Shown: positions 48,165-59,512 of the stretch, one piece after another
Layout of the letters: each line of letters starts with the position of its first letter
Position numbering within the stretch: the stretch's first letter is position 1
From: Chamaecyparis obtusa
Lineage: Eukaryota > Streptophyta > Pinopsida > Cupressales > Cupressaceae
NCBI GenBank assembly: GCA_027943335.1
Contig: BSBK01008852.1
Coordinates: forward strand, 62,001-126,000
Reading direction: 5' to 3'
DNA length: 64,000 bases
Notes under the pieces: model-generated
Seen by the model: only the letters and a program-made list of their open reading frames with translations
Told to the model about the DNA's origin: nothing
The model's database searches: none
Translations under genes and position numbers: made by a program

Positions 48165-48232
48165 GGGAGCTTGTAGTTTGAAAATAGAGCTTGGGTGGGA
48201 AGTTGTAGAGTAGAGCGGGAGAGGGGGTTGGT

Positions 48233-48246
48233 AATGCATTGTTGTT
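48233..48246. repeat. LINE-B target-site duplication, right copy
   Basis: AATGCATTGTTGTT, identical to 22254-22267. It abuts the LINE 5' end, which begins ACCAACCCCCTCTCCC on the minus strand at 48232. Confidence 0.9.
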
Positions 48247-48339
48247 AACTTGTTATTAATAAAAAAATTATTGGCAAATCAAAAATTAGTTATTATTCAT
48301 GTTATAAAACTAAACTATACATGCAATTTTAACTAATAG

Positions 48340-50035
48340 ATACACCTACACCTAGTACAAGAACAAATCAGACCAGTACTAGTGAAGATCAACCATTTCC
48401 TGGATCAGCCCATGATACTAGTACTAGTTTTTTTGTGAGGACATTGTTGATGAACAAGAACAATATGGTTCTGTTAAAAGTACCAAAGCTTCCAGGAGCT
48501 TTAAAATTGTTATTATTTATAGTCTAATTATATTTTACTTATACATAACTCATTTTGGACTGATAATCCCATGCTATTTTTGTAGGAAATGATGTTTTTT
48601 ATGATCATCTTTATGAAATGACATCGAAGCTATTTGGGCCCACCATACGTAAAAGGTACGTAGCTTCATAATATTGGTACAATATTTTTCTTATCTTCCA
48701 TTTATTGTACTATATTAAAGTTATGACATCTAACAATTTTGTTTTTTTCAAAAAAGGTGGAATGATCAGGATGCTGACTTAAAAAATCAGCTCATTAAAT
48801 CTTTAGAGGACCTCTTTGGAATTAAAACTTTTGACACAACTATGATTCTTCAAAAAGCAGCTAAACATATAAAGACTGTGAGGGACCAATATAGAAGGGC
48901 TCTAAAGGATAACTTAAAGTACAAGCATCCTCCTATGATTCCACCAATGGAGTGGAATGAAATAATAGAAAATGCAAAAGAGAAAAGGCTAAAGGGTAGT
49001 GGAATTCAACTAGAAGACAAAAAAAGAAGGTATTTTGTGATAGTATTAAGTAGAATGTAATCATGCACTAATTAGTGATCTTTGTAAATATATAATCTAA
49101 CATGTTTCAAACTTTTCATAGACTGCAAGACACATAAAAAGCCACACAAGCGAGATTAACAAAGGTTGGCCAACACAAACTTGTCTCTGGTGGCTATATG
49201 AAACTTCACTCTCGACTTGTAAGTAGAAGCATTGGAATTTCATATCAATATTTTATATATAAGGTTGCAACCAATTCTGTTTAATCAAATCATACATGTA
49301 AAAGTGATGATATTAAACAAAAAATATAGGGCACATAATTCAATGTAGAGCCCATGGATGAAGACAATAGAATAGCCTTGAAGGAAGGCTGTGCAGTCAT
49401 GGCTGCACGCCTATGCCAAGAATCCCAAAGCCATAATGAAGAATCTATTGCACTAGATGAGACACAGGTAAATTGGTCAAATGAAAAGTAAATCAAATTG
49501 AATAGTTAATTTCAAACATAAATTGATTGTTTCATGATAACAATGTGCATGACATTTCACTATAGCCTTGAAATCCTACCACAAAACCTAGGCATGACAA
49601 AGGCCATGATGTGCATCACAATGTTGGAGGTATTAACTTTTTGTTGGAAATAAATTACGTAATTATTAATAGAATTTAACATCTTTAATTGCAATTGGTC
49701 ATGTAACCTTTTTTTGAATATTTTAGAGCATGTTAAGGTGGAGGAAGATCAAAATGTTATTGTTAATGATGATGTGGCATTGTCAGGTAAAGAAAAATGC
49801 ATGTTATGTTCTACTGGTTAATGAAATACATGTAACAGTAAAAAAAAAAGTGAATTTAACCCATTTACTTGTTATTGCAGCAGACCCCCCTTTAGTACAG
49901 CAACGTAGTCCTCCTTGAGACATGAGGAAGCATCATAATTTGAGATCACAACCACAAGATGAGGAAGATAATATTGATGGTCTTTTCTTCCTTTACCTAA
50001 ATAAGAAATCTAAGAAAAACCTAAAAAAGAAATGA
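48340..50035 (+). pseudogene. CACTA-C second ORF (accessory protein), exons 3 to last
   Basis: Exons match CACTA-B: 48340-48495 (TPTPSTRTNQTSTSEDQPF), 48586-48656 (GNDVFYDHLYEMTSKLFGPT, in frame here while CACTA-B has an extra T), 48757-49029 (DDQDADL-type block NQLIKSLEDLFGIKTF, RDQYRRALKDNLKYKHPPM, PPMEWNEIIENAKEKRLKGS), 49123-49220 (QHKLVSGGYMKLHSRL), 49331-49467, 49727-49786 and 49881-50035 with the lysine-rich end KKSKKNLKKK. Stops occur in the later exons. It helps to correct the CACTA-B gene model. Confidence 0.82.
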
Positions 50036-50886
50036 TTTCTTAAATATGCTCTTTGATAAAACTTGTTTGATTGACTTTGTTGGATAATGAAAGAATGTTG
50101 TTTTAAGTAATTATCTATGAATGTTGTGTATTAATATTGAATTATATGTCATGTTAATGAATATTGCTATGTGTTAATGAATTATTGATTAGTGTCGCGT
50201 ATTAATGAATGTTATGTGATTGTATTGATTGAATGTTATAGTTCATAAATGGATGAATGAAGTGTGTAATTAGATGTTAATGGGGAATTTAGATTGATGT
50301 TAGGGGGAGGGGTGGTGAGGCTAGATGAGCTTCCACCTTCACGTGGTTTCCCTTGTTAAGTAGAGAATATTAAAGTATTCTCGAAACCAAGTGAAGCTCA
50401 AACTAACACACCTTCATTATTTAATCAATTTAATTCATTCTAGGTCTTTTCTCATAAGTGCATTTTGAATGTGCCATTTTTAGGCAACTATCAAATAAAA
50501 AACTAGAAGGTCCAATAGTCAACTTCTCATTGTCATTGTCTAGCATGATTCGGCTTCATTTTGTGTAAGTATTCTCATATTGAATGTGTGAACCTCTCTT
50601 GGCCTAATGTGGATTATTTCATTTGTTTGTGTTTTTGAGTAGGTGAAGTGTTAAATTAGATATCAGTTGGATCTATAAGTAGCATAGATATTCTATAGCT
50701 AATAGCCCAATACACCCACGTGAATAAATTTACTTGTTGTCCCCTTAGGATTTACTTAAGCAAACAGTCCTTATGTGCTAAAAAATCAATAGTTTTAGTG
50801 CTGCAATTGTAGATGATTGTATGCATGAATTCAATGACAAGAATTGAACATTTAAGCTCTATGATAATGCTTGTCATCCTTATATG
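50036..50886. other. Spacer of CACTA-C, homologous to 41449-42261
   Basis: AT-rich and collinear with CACTA-B. It has an extra ~50-bp stretch near 50710-50765 (ACACCCACGTGAATAAATTT..) that CACTA-B lacks, a small insertion between the two copies or deletion in CACTA-B. Confidence 0.6.
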
Positions 50887-50959
50887 ACAAACAAATGAAT
50901 CCAAGAAGGAAGCTTTCAGGAAATATTTGGAGTCAAGAAGCGTGCTTGATACCCTCACA
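50887..50959 (+). pseudogene. Captured MYCBP-like exon, CACTA-C copy
   Basis: Reads ESKKEAFRKYLESRSVLDTL and TK. FRKYLES is closer to the family consensus than the CACTA-B copy (FNKYLGS). The acceptor CAG is mutated to CAA, so this exon would not splice normally. Confidence 0.8.
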
Positions 50960-51283
50960 AAAGGTCTACGGTAGTTCTTCTTATATGATGAAATGCTTAA
51001 TCTAGAAAATTAATTTGTGAATTTGCATCTATTTGTGAGATAATATATTAATATTGGTAGTTCCTCTTTTATGATGAAATGCTGATTGTAGAAAATTAGT
51101 TTGTGAATTTGCATCCATTATTTTTGGATGCCTGAATGTTATGTTTGCCTTGTGAGGATTCAAATTAATTTGATTGATATGATCTTCAAAATGGTGTAGT
51201 AGTCTTTTAGATTAATGTGATTTGTATTATTATATAATATCTCTGCTCTTATAAATTACCTTGTTTCCATGTATGATTTACAG

Positions 51284-51960
51284 TTATTCGTTCTAGTGTT
51301 CCAAAGATGAATCTGGATGATATCTTTGAGCAAAAGAATGAGGTTACTAAAAGTTGTTGAATAACTTGAAAAGGTTGATATATTCATATCAATTTCATTT
51401 ATTTATTGATGTGTATTGTCAGATGCTTACAGTAAAATATCTTTCAAATATCAAACAAGATGAAATTTGAATGCAATATGATTCAATCGTTCATTTCTAT
51501 GCTTACAGGCTATGTCAAACTATAGATATGAGATAGTTCAAACACTTATTGTGGATATAGAGGTTGATGTGCATGTCAAGAAAGCAAAGAATGAAATAAA
51601 TGCAGTCAAGACTTTTACATCCAATACTAAATGTCCTTTTTACCATGATATTGTGTGAGATTGCTAGCATATACTTTTGCATTTTGTAAATGGGTTGATG
51701 GAATTCTTTTATTTAAGAAAACCCAACTCATTATCCTCAACTTTGTTCATATTTTTGTTCTATATCTGTTTAGTTTATTTACCCAAAATTTTTCTCAATT
51801 TCAACATCATTCATTTCATTCTTTTATATCAGTTGCAAGAATGAGGGTGGCAACAAAAGAAAAAGAAGAGGCAGAGAAAATTGTACAAATCAAGAGAGCA
51901 GAAGCTTTCCTTATTTTATTTGTCAGTATGCATCAACACTTCCTTTTATGTTATATATGT
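51284..51960 (+). pseudogene. Captured HIR exons, CACTA-C copy
   Basis: Exon 1 at 51284-51377 (VIRSSVPKMNLDDIFEQKNE, then a frame break), exon 2 at 51510-51604 ([31 protein letters not shown]), exon 3 at 51837-51910 (ARMRVATKEKEEAEKIVQIK, RAEAFL). The introns are shared with CACTA-B, so the capture predates the split of the two copies. The 3' border of homology to HIR is at the same place (after KRAEA) in both. Confidence 0.9.
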
Positions 51961-52199
51961 ATATTTTATAGATTTGTATATTTATAATTTTAAAAGTTGT
52001 ATGTAATATACATTGGGAGATAATATATTGATATTGGCCATTCTTCTTATATGATGAAATGTTGAATCTAGAAAATTAATTTATGAATTTACAACTATTT
52101 ATGAGATAATATATTAATATTGGCAGTAATATTGCGAAGGAAAGAGGACATGAAGAATTGAAATAATAAGATATAATTGGAGGGAATTTGAATAAAAAA
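51961..52199. repeat. Spacer with local duplicate of 51030-51120
   Basis: Contains GATAATATATTRATATTGGC, CTTATATGATGAAATG and AATCTAGAAAATTAATTT blocks that also lie at 50980-51110, that is, a copy of the stretch between the MYCBP and HIR exons placed after HIR. CACTA-B lacks it: there HIR is joined directly to CDC48 by a deletion. Confidence 0.7.
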
Positions 52200-53091
<892 letters not shown>

Positions 53092-53092
53092 C

Positions 53093-53760
53093 TAATGGCA
53101 AGAGTCCCTTTGAGATTGTCTATGGAATACATCCTAGGGGTGTATGTGAACTAAGAAATTTGGAAATTCAAGTCCCTAATAGTGGCTATGCTGAAGATTT
53201 CAGTAAGTCAATGAAAGAGGTGCATGATCAAGTGAAACAATCCCTCATTGACAACACCAACAAGATCAAGGACAAGGTTGATCTCAAGAGAAGAGAGGTA
53301 CAATTTTGTGTAGGGGACTTGGTCATGGTCCACCTAAACAAAGCAAGGATGGCAAAAGGAGTTCCTACAAAGCTTCAGATGAAGAGAGTTGGTCCATGTC
53401 CTATACTAGCCAAGTATGGACAGAATGCTTACAAAGTTGGGCTATAGGATGATCTAGCTATCTCCCCCATCTTCAACATTGTAGACCTAGTTAAGTATAG
53501 AGGACCTCTTACTGAGGTAGATCAAAATGTGGAGGAAGCTAAGAAGGAGGCTCAAGCAGCAACCCTGCCTCCTAAAACCAAGCTACAAGCAAAGAAGATA
53601 CTAGATTCCTGGGTGCACACAAAGACCAGGCAGGGTACCTATAAGGAACACCTTATCAAATGGTAGAATAAACTATATTTAGAAGAAAATTGGATCCTTG
53701 AGAATTAGTTCAAACTCCAAGGCATTGATCTCCACCTTTTATCTCCAGAGGGGACTTAGC
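53093..53760 (+). pseudogene. Gypsy integrase C-terminal half with chromodomain
   Basis: Reads TNGKSPFEIVYGIHPRGVC, then SMKEVHDQVKQSLIDNTNKI, KDKVDLKRREVQFCVGDLVM, LQMKRVGPCPILAKYGQNAY, a stop at about 53447, SPIFNIVDLVKYRG, and a chromodomain-like end AKKILDSWVHTKTRQGTYKE, HLIKW, stop, LYLEENWILEN. The aromatic positions of the chromodomain (Tyr, Trp, Trp) are present. In chromoviruses this module guides insertion to heterochromatin. The first half of integrase, with its catalytic core, is missing. Confidence 0.88.
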
Positions 53761-53777
53761 TTCTGTGGAGGGGAGTA

Positions 53778-55415
53778 TGGTGCAGGGGCACCTAGATAAA
53801 TAGGGCCCTCACCAATAGAAATTTTGTTGTGCCAAGCTCTAAGAGAGCCTTGTAAATGTAATAAAGGTCTGATGACCTGGTTGTGTGTTTTGGAAATAGT
53901 AGTTAGGTGATTAGAAGTCCTAGGAGTCTTTGGATAGACCTCAAGGTGAGTGAGGTACTCTTTGTCATGAAGCCCTACTGAAAGGACATGATTTAATTTA
54001 GAGGATTTTCAAGATGTTAGTAGGGAGACATAAGTTTTCTATTCCTAGAGGTCACCTAGGAAGGGTCTCTAGTCTTAGAAGGCTAAGAGTTAGCCATTTT
54101 AGCAAAAAATGTAAAAGTTGCAAACTGCAACTTTGCAACTTTGAAAATGTTGCTCGACAACATTTAGCAACTTCATCCTATTATAATGGATTTGACCTCT
54201 ACCATGATAGGAACCCTAATCATGATGGGAAAAGACCTAAGAGACCATTTTTAAACTTAACAAACCCTAATATTGTAAGAATGTGTGTGTCAGAGTACAG
54301 ACAATATACTGTTGTGTCTAATCTGTACATGAAGATATACCACAGTGAAGAAATGAAATCTTTTGTGTGCTAAGTTTACTACTGTAACATCTTGGCATTG
54401 TTCTTTGGTGTTTATAGAATAATTTGTATTTATTAGATTAGGTTGTGTGAGTGTTTTATTTCCTTGCATTGTAAATATCTTGTTGTGCCAGTCCACTATC
54501 CTGAACCAGGCAGTTGGTCTTGTAAGACATGTAACTCACTATCCCACAATAGACATAGTATGGACTTTTGGGGATAGTGAGTGGGTTCAATGTACTTTTT
54601 GATTGTAGGAGGAGGGCCCTTCAAAAGCTATGGAAGCATTTTTTACTTCTTTCCCTAAGCGAGCCAGAGCAAGCCCGATTAGGGAAGAGTTTCGATTGCA
54701 GAGGTTCTAACTTGCAGGGTTGTGAAGATCTAGGAGAATGGAAGTATGGAGTAGAAAGGGGATTGAGTAAGCCTAATTTAGTGTGAAGAAGAAGGTCTTA
54801 CCAATCTAGCAAGACACTTCATCAAGCCAGGGAATAGTCAGGCCAAAACTAGGCCTAGAAACCCTCAAAACCCTCATTTTGTGTCAGGGCTCTGTACAAC
54901 CGTTTGGAGGCCCAAAACCCCAAAAATCCTTGAGCTCTAGTTCAAAGAATAGGAGTCTTAGAAGAAATTTTGGATATGTTAGTGGAGAAAGGTTGAGTTA
55001 TTTCCTTATTTCTCAGAGCAAGAGGGCTAATAGGGGTGCTTTCCTCGTAGCCCTATTTTGGCAGAGAACCTTGAAATTGGTAAGAAGAATCAATGAAAGA
55101 GGCTAAATTAAGCATTGAAAACATTATGTTGGAAGGTTAATTATTACCTCCATGACCTTGCAAGAACCTAGGAGAGTTATGTGTGATTAGACCTTGGAGA
55201 AGGCTAAAAAGCCTAGTGTATTCCTCACCCAAGATGAGTACCTAGAAGTGAAAAGCTTGGAGTTTTACACCAGATAGAAGAGTGGGGTTAGGATTGGGGA
55301 ATACCAAGCTATGGAGGGATTCTATAGATCCAAGTGGTGATCTTGTAAGACACCTTAGGTCTTGTGGAAGACTATTGGCATGAACTTGTGATTAGTTCAT
55401 CCCCTCTCCCTATCA
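53778..55415 (+). repeat. Complete gypsy LTR, about 1638 bp
   Basis: Starts TGGTGCAGGGGCACC after the purine-rich tract GTGGAGGGGAGTA (53765-53777) and ends near ...CCCTATCA, two bases before the PBS. It includes two tight hairpins (54115-54133 and 54145-54165). Short frames within it are not genes. Confidence 0.75.
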
Positions 55416-55417
55416 AG

Positions 55418-55430
55418 TGGTATAAGCGCC
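55418..55430 (+). promoter_or_regulatory. Primer-binding site, initiator-Met tRNA type (mutated)
   Basis: TGGTATAAGCGCC differs at two positions from TGGTATCAGAGCC, the common plant PBS complementary to the initiator Met tRNA. It is 2 bp after the LTR. Confidence 0.75.
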
Positions 55431-55505
55431 TTATAAAGGTGTGGGAAAAGTAATTGAAGAGAAAGGTGGATGCTTTCATCTACTAAATCTAGTGGATCAA
55501 GAAAG

Positions 55506-56590
55506 ATGGTGACCAATGCAGAATTATCCAAAAAATTAGAAGAGGAAGAGGAGGTTGTTGAGAGAAAGACTAGCACAACTTGAGCGATTGTTAAGTGATG
55601 TCCAAGACAAGGAAGACATAGTTAAGGAAAAGATGGAGCAAAAAGAAGAGAAGGAAGCCAAAGAGAAGGAGACTAAGTTGGAGGAAGAAAACCCAACACT
55701 AGACCTTGTTATACCAGAGGAGCCTTTCTTGAAGGCATTGAAGGCAATAAACAACAAAGCTTTGGAAGGCATTCCTTTGTTTAGTGGCAAGATGGATCTA
55801 GATCTTATCATGGATTGGATTGATGGAATGGAGAACCATTTTGAATGTGATGGTGTCTCTGATGCTCAAAAGGTCAAAGTAGCAAAGTCAAGGTTAAGAG
55901 GCTTTTCCTTAACTTGGTGGAAATTTGTCCAAACAAAAAGAGAGAAAGAAGGAAAGAGCCACATAGTCACTTGGAAAGGAATGGTGGCTAAAATTAGGTA
56001 GGCTTATATTCCTAATGATTATGAGATACAATTGCATAGGAGAAGGTAGAACCTTAGAAAAAAAGAGATGGATGTACACTCTTACACTGAAGAATTTAAA
56101 AAACTATGCCTAAGGTCCAAGGTGGTGGAAGATGAAAGCATTAGGTTGGCAAGATAAATGAATGGTCTTAAATGGTCCATCCAAGAGGATATGAGCCTTG
56201 TCACTCCTAAATCAGTCCATCAATGCTACCAAATTGATTTGGAGGTGGAAGAGAAAGGAAAGAGGAAGAGGTAGAGATGGCAGAGGACATAGGGGAAGCT
56301 ATGGGGGTAGAAGCAATGATGGAAAACCTCAAGGTGAGTCCAAGTTGACTAAACAAAGTGGATAGACTAGTCAAAGCGGTGGTTCAAGTAGAGGTAGAGG
56401 ATTTGGAGGAAGAGGTAGATCACCAGGAGGAAGAGGACCATCTTATTTTTCCACTATGAAGTGTTATCACTGTCAACAATTGGGGCATCCTACCTATAGG
56501 TGTCCTAAAAAGGGATCATCTTCACAAGGTGAAAAGAAAGTGGCATATGTACATGAAGATTCTTCAAGCGTGAAGTCTCCTAATATTTAA
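55506..56590 (+). pseudogene. Gypsy gag with zinc knuckle
   Basis: The likely start is the ATG at 55506 (MVTNAELSKKLEEEEE), followed by a frameshift near 55550 into a Lys/Glu-rich coiled-coil region and the retrotransposon gag core: IPLFSGKMDLDLIMDWIDGM, AKSRLRGFSLTWWKF, then after a stop DYEIQLHRRR, SYTEEFKKLCLRS. An Arg/Gly-rich stretch (56370-56430) precedes the CCHC knuckle MKCYHCQQLGHPTYRCPKK at 56457-56513. Forms the particle in the intact element. Several stops and shifts. Confidence 0.88.
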
Positions 56591-56614
56591 TTAGATTTAG
56601 AGATTGGTGAGAAT

Positions 56615-57037
56615 TTGATGATAAAGAGGATCCTAATTAGGGAACCAGTCAAGGAAGAACCAAAACAAAGGAGGTCACTCTTCAAGGTAAGGTGTAAGAT
56701 AATGGGAAAAGTCTACAAAGTTATCATAGACTCAGGGTCTACTGATAACATTATTTCAAAGGAGGCCATTACCAAGCTCAAGATTCCAAAAATACCTCAT
56801 AGCACTCCTTATAAGGTCACATGGTTAAACAAAGGGCAGAATGTCTTGGTTAATGAGCAAGCATGGATTGAGTTCACCATAGGTGGGTATAAAGACAAGC
56901 TCTTATGTGAACTTTTTCAAATGGATGCCTATCACCTATTACTAGGTAGACCTTGGCAGTTTGATAGAAAGGCCATGCACAATGGTGAGCTCAACTCTTA
57001 CACTTTTATGAAGGATGGAGTGAGCTACAAACTTTAG
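56615..57037 (+). pseudogene. Gypsy aspartic protease
   Basis: The catalytic motif KVIIDSGSTDNIISKEAI (Asp-Ser-Gly) and the downstream hydrophobic GRPWQFDRKAMHNG are present, with WIEFTIGGYKDKLLCELFQM between. It releases the polyprotein parts. The open frame continues in the same direction into the RT after a stop at 57037. Confidence 0.9.
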
Positions 57038-57040
57038 TCA

Positions 57041-58742
57041 TTACTTGAACAAGATAGCGAAGGAAGTGGACCTACTATTTTGATGTTGAAGGGTAAAGAG
57101 TTCATGAAGACTCTTGAAAAAGAAGAAGGAGTGGGTTATGCTATTGTAGTGAAACCCAAGGAGGACATAGAGGCCAAGAAAGAGGACATACCTCATGAAG
57201 TGCAACAGGTTTTGAAGGAGTTCAAGAGCATCATATTAGATGGAGCACTTGCCACCTTACCACCTAAGAGAGCAATTAGCCATCAAATAGATTTAGTTCC
57301 ACGGGCATCATTGCCAAACAAGGCACCTTACAAGCTAACTCCTGAATAGAATAGGGAAGTTACAAAGCAAGTACAAGAATTGATGGATCAAGGGCTAATA
57401 AGAAAGAGCATCAGCCCATGTGTTGTTCCTACCATTTTGGCACCCAAGAAAGGAGGAACATGGAGATTGTGTATAGACTTTAGAGCCATTAATAATATTA
57501 CAATCAGGTATAAGTTTCCCATACCTAGGATTGAAGATCTAATGGATTGCCTAGGAGGGGCTAGGTATTGTACAAAGATAGACTTTAAAAGTGGCTATCA
57601 TCAAATAAGAATAAAAGAGGGAGATGAGTGGAAAACAACTTTCAAAACCACTGAAGGACTCTATGAATGGCTAGTCATGCCATTTGGCCTCTCCAATGCT
57701 CCAAGCACATTCATGAGGCTCATGAATGAGGTGTTGAAAGACTTCACAAGTAAGTTTGTGGTAGTCTATTTAGATGACATATTAATTTTCAACATGAGTA
57801 AAGAGGAACATTTAAAACATCTCAAGATTATGTTATCTAAATTGAAAGAGGAGCACCTAACCATCAATCTAGACAAGTGTGATGTTATGAAGCAGGAACT
57901 AGTCTATTTAGGCTTTGTTCTATCTCAAGGAGATCTAAAGATGGATGACACTAAAGTTGTAGCAATATTAAGTTGGCCAACTCCTAAGAATGCCAGTGAA
58001 GTGATGAGTTTCCATGGCCTAGCTCAATACTATAGAAAGTTCATCAAGAGCTTCAGTGGGATATGTGCTCCTATGATGGATACCATCAAGGGTGGATTGA
58101 AAACAAAATTTGTGTGGACACCTACAATAGATAAGGGATTTGAGACATTAAAGAAAGAGGTAGCTACTAAGCCTATTCTAAGGTTACCAACTTTTGATGA
58201 ACCCTTTGTTATAGAATGTGATGCTAATAACATAGCAGTAGGAGGAGTGTTAAGTCAAAGAAATAGACCAGTAGCTTTCTTTAGTGAGAAGAAAAATGCA
58301 ACAAAACAAAAGTATCTTCCTATGATCTATAACTTTATGCACTCGTTCAATCCCTTAGAAAGTGGAGGCATTATCTTTTTCCCAAGGAGTTTGTAGTGTT
58401 CACTGATAATCAAGCTTTGAGCTTTCTCAACTCCCAAGACAAGTTGAGTCATAGACATGTCAAGTGTGTGGAGTATTTGTAGTCTTATACCTTCACCATA
58501 AAGCACAAGAAAGGGTAGCTCAATAACATAGCAGATGCCTTGAGTAGAAGGTTAATCACTGTTCAAGAAGTCCAAATGAAAAGCATAGGATTGGATAACT
58601 TCAAAGAGTTGTACCAAACTGATGAAGATTTTGTAGCAGCATACAAGGTGTGTCAAGAACATTTGAATCACTTTCATGGTGAGTTTGCAAAGTATACATT
58701 GAAAAATGGACTACTCTTCAAAGGAGGGAAATTATGTGTTCC
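57041..58742 (+). pseudogene. Gypsy reverse transcriptase, RNase H and start of integrase
   Basis: The RT lead-in (LPPKRAISHQIDLVPRASLP) is followed, after a stop at 57347, by WRLCIDFRAINNITIRYKFP, CTKIDFKSGYHQIRIKEGDE (first Asp), EWLVMPFGLSNAPSTFMRLM and VVVYLDDILIF (YLDD box). RNase H: FVIECDANNIAVGGVLSQ, FFSEK, a frameshift near 58330, VVFTDNQALSF and NIADALSRR. Integrase begins EDFVAAYKVCQEH.. GGKLCVPV and is cut by the inserted LTR at 58743. The gene is mostly open but has at least four breaks. Confidence 0.92.
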
Positions 58743-59512
58743 TGTTATACACTAAGTTTGCACCCTTGTTTCAAGCTCTCTTGGTCTTGATAATTTAGTA
58801 TAACATGGGAATCATCTCCAGGTGTGGGACCTATGCTAATTAAGATGAGACCTCCAGGTTCTAGGCTAGTTCCTCTTGGATAATCACCTTAATTTGCTTC
58901 TTGATAGAAAAGGTAAAACTTGAGGGGAAAAGGGATAGAAGGAATGCATGAAAGGGAAATGACTGAAAGCAAACTATCCTACTAGGTGATACACCAAAAT
59001 GAAATGAACACAATATAATGACCAAGTTAGCATGAAATTCTTTGATCTAATAGAACACAATATTTCTAAATAGGCTTGCATAAGTATTTCATAGAGAGGC
59101 CTGAACAAAAGACACAGACTATGACCTGCAAGCAGACCTTCTTTTCAGCAAAAGGGCATAGGAATGAGACAGAATGATAGGGGGTTGAAGTATACCTACA
59201 AAATCACCCCAATAAAATCATACACAATAGTACACATATAAATTGAAAGAAAGAAGGGGCTCTAGAACTCCAAGATTTCTCTAACAAAATCAGTAGATCA
59301 TATTCAATAAGAGAGAATTCAGACAAGGAAGCATAAGGATAGAGAAGATGTCACAAAATACCTTTGCAATATCTGAATCATCAATGGGAGATTACAGAAT
59401 GTAGAAAGTCAGAGGGCAGAAAGAATGCCACAGATAACCTTCTAAGAAAGAGACTTTCTTCTTTACAAAATGTGAACTTTGAGCTTCAAAAGCTCCAAAA
59501 ATATTATATACA
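58743..59512 (-). repeat. 3' LTR of the coiled-coil element (end tentative)
   Basis: The left edge is clear from the match with 63530. The right edge is placed at ...TATACA (59512) because the next bases, TCTCCTCTTTTT, are a polypurine tract on the coding strand (AAAAAGAGGAGA before TG). That gives a 770-bp LTR. The paired LTR is cut by the window end at 471 bp, so the right edge is unproven. Confidence 0.65.

Noticed and set aside
54014..54373. 119-codon plus-strand frame
   Set aside because: Lies wholly in the gypsy LTR, and no known domain is seen.
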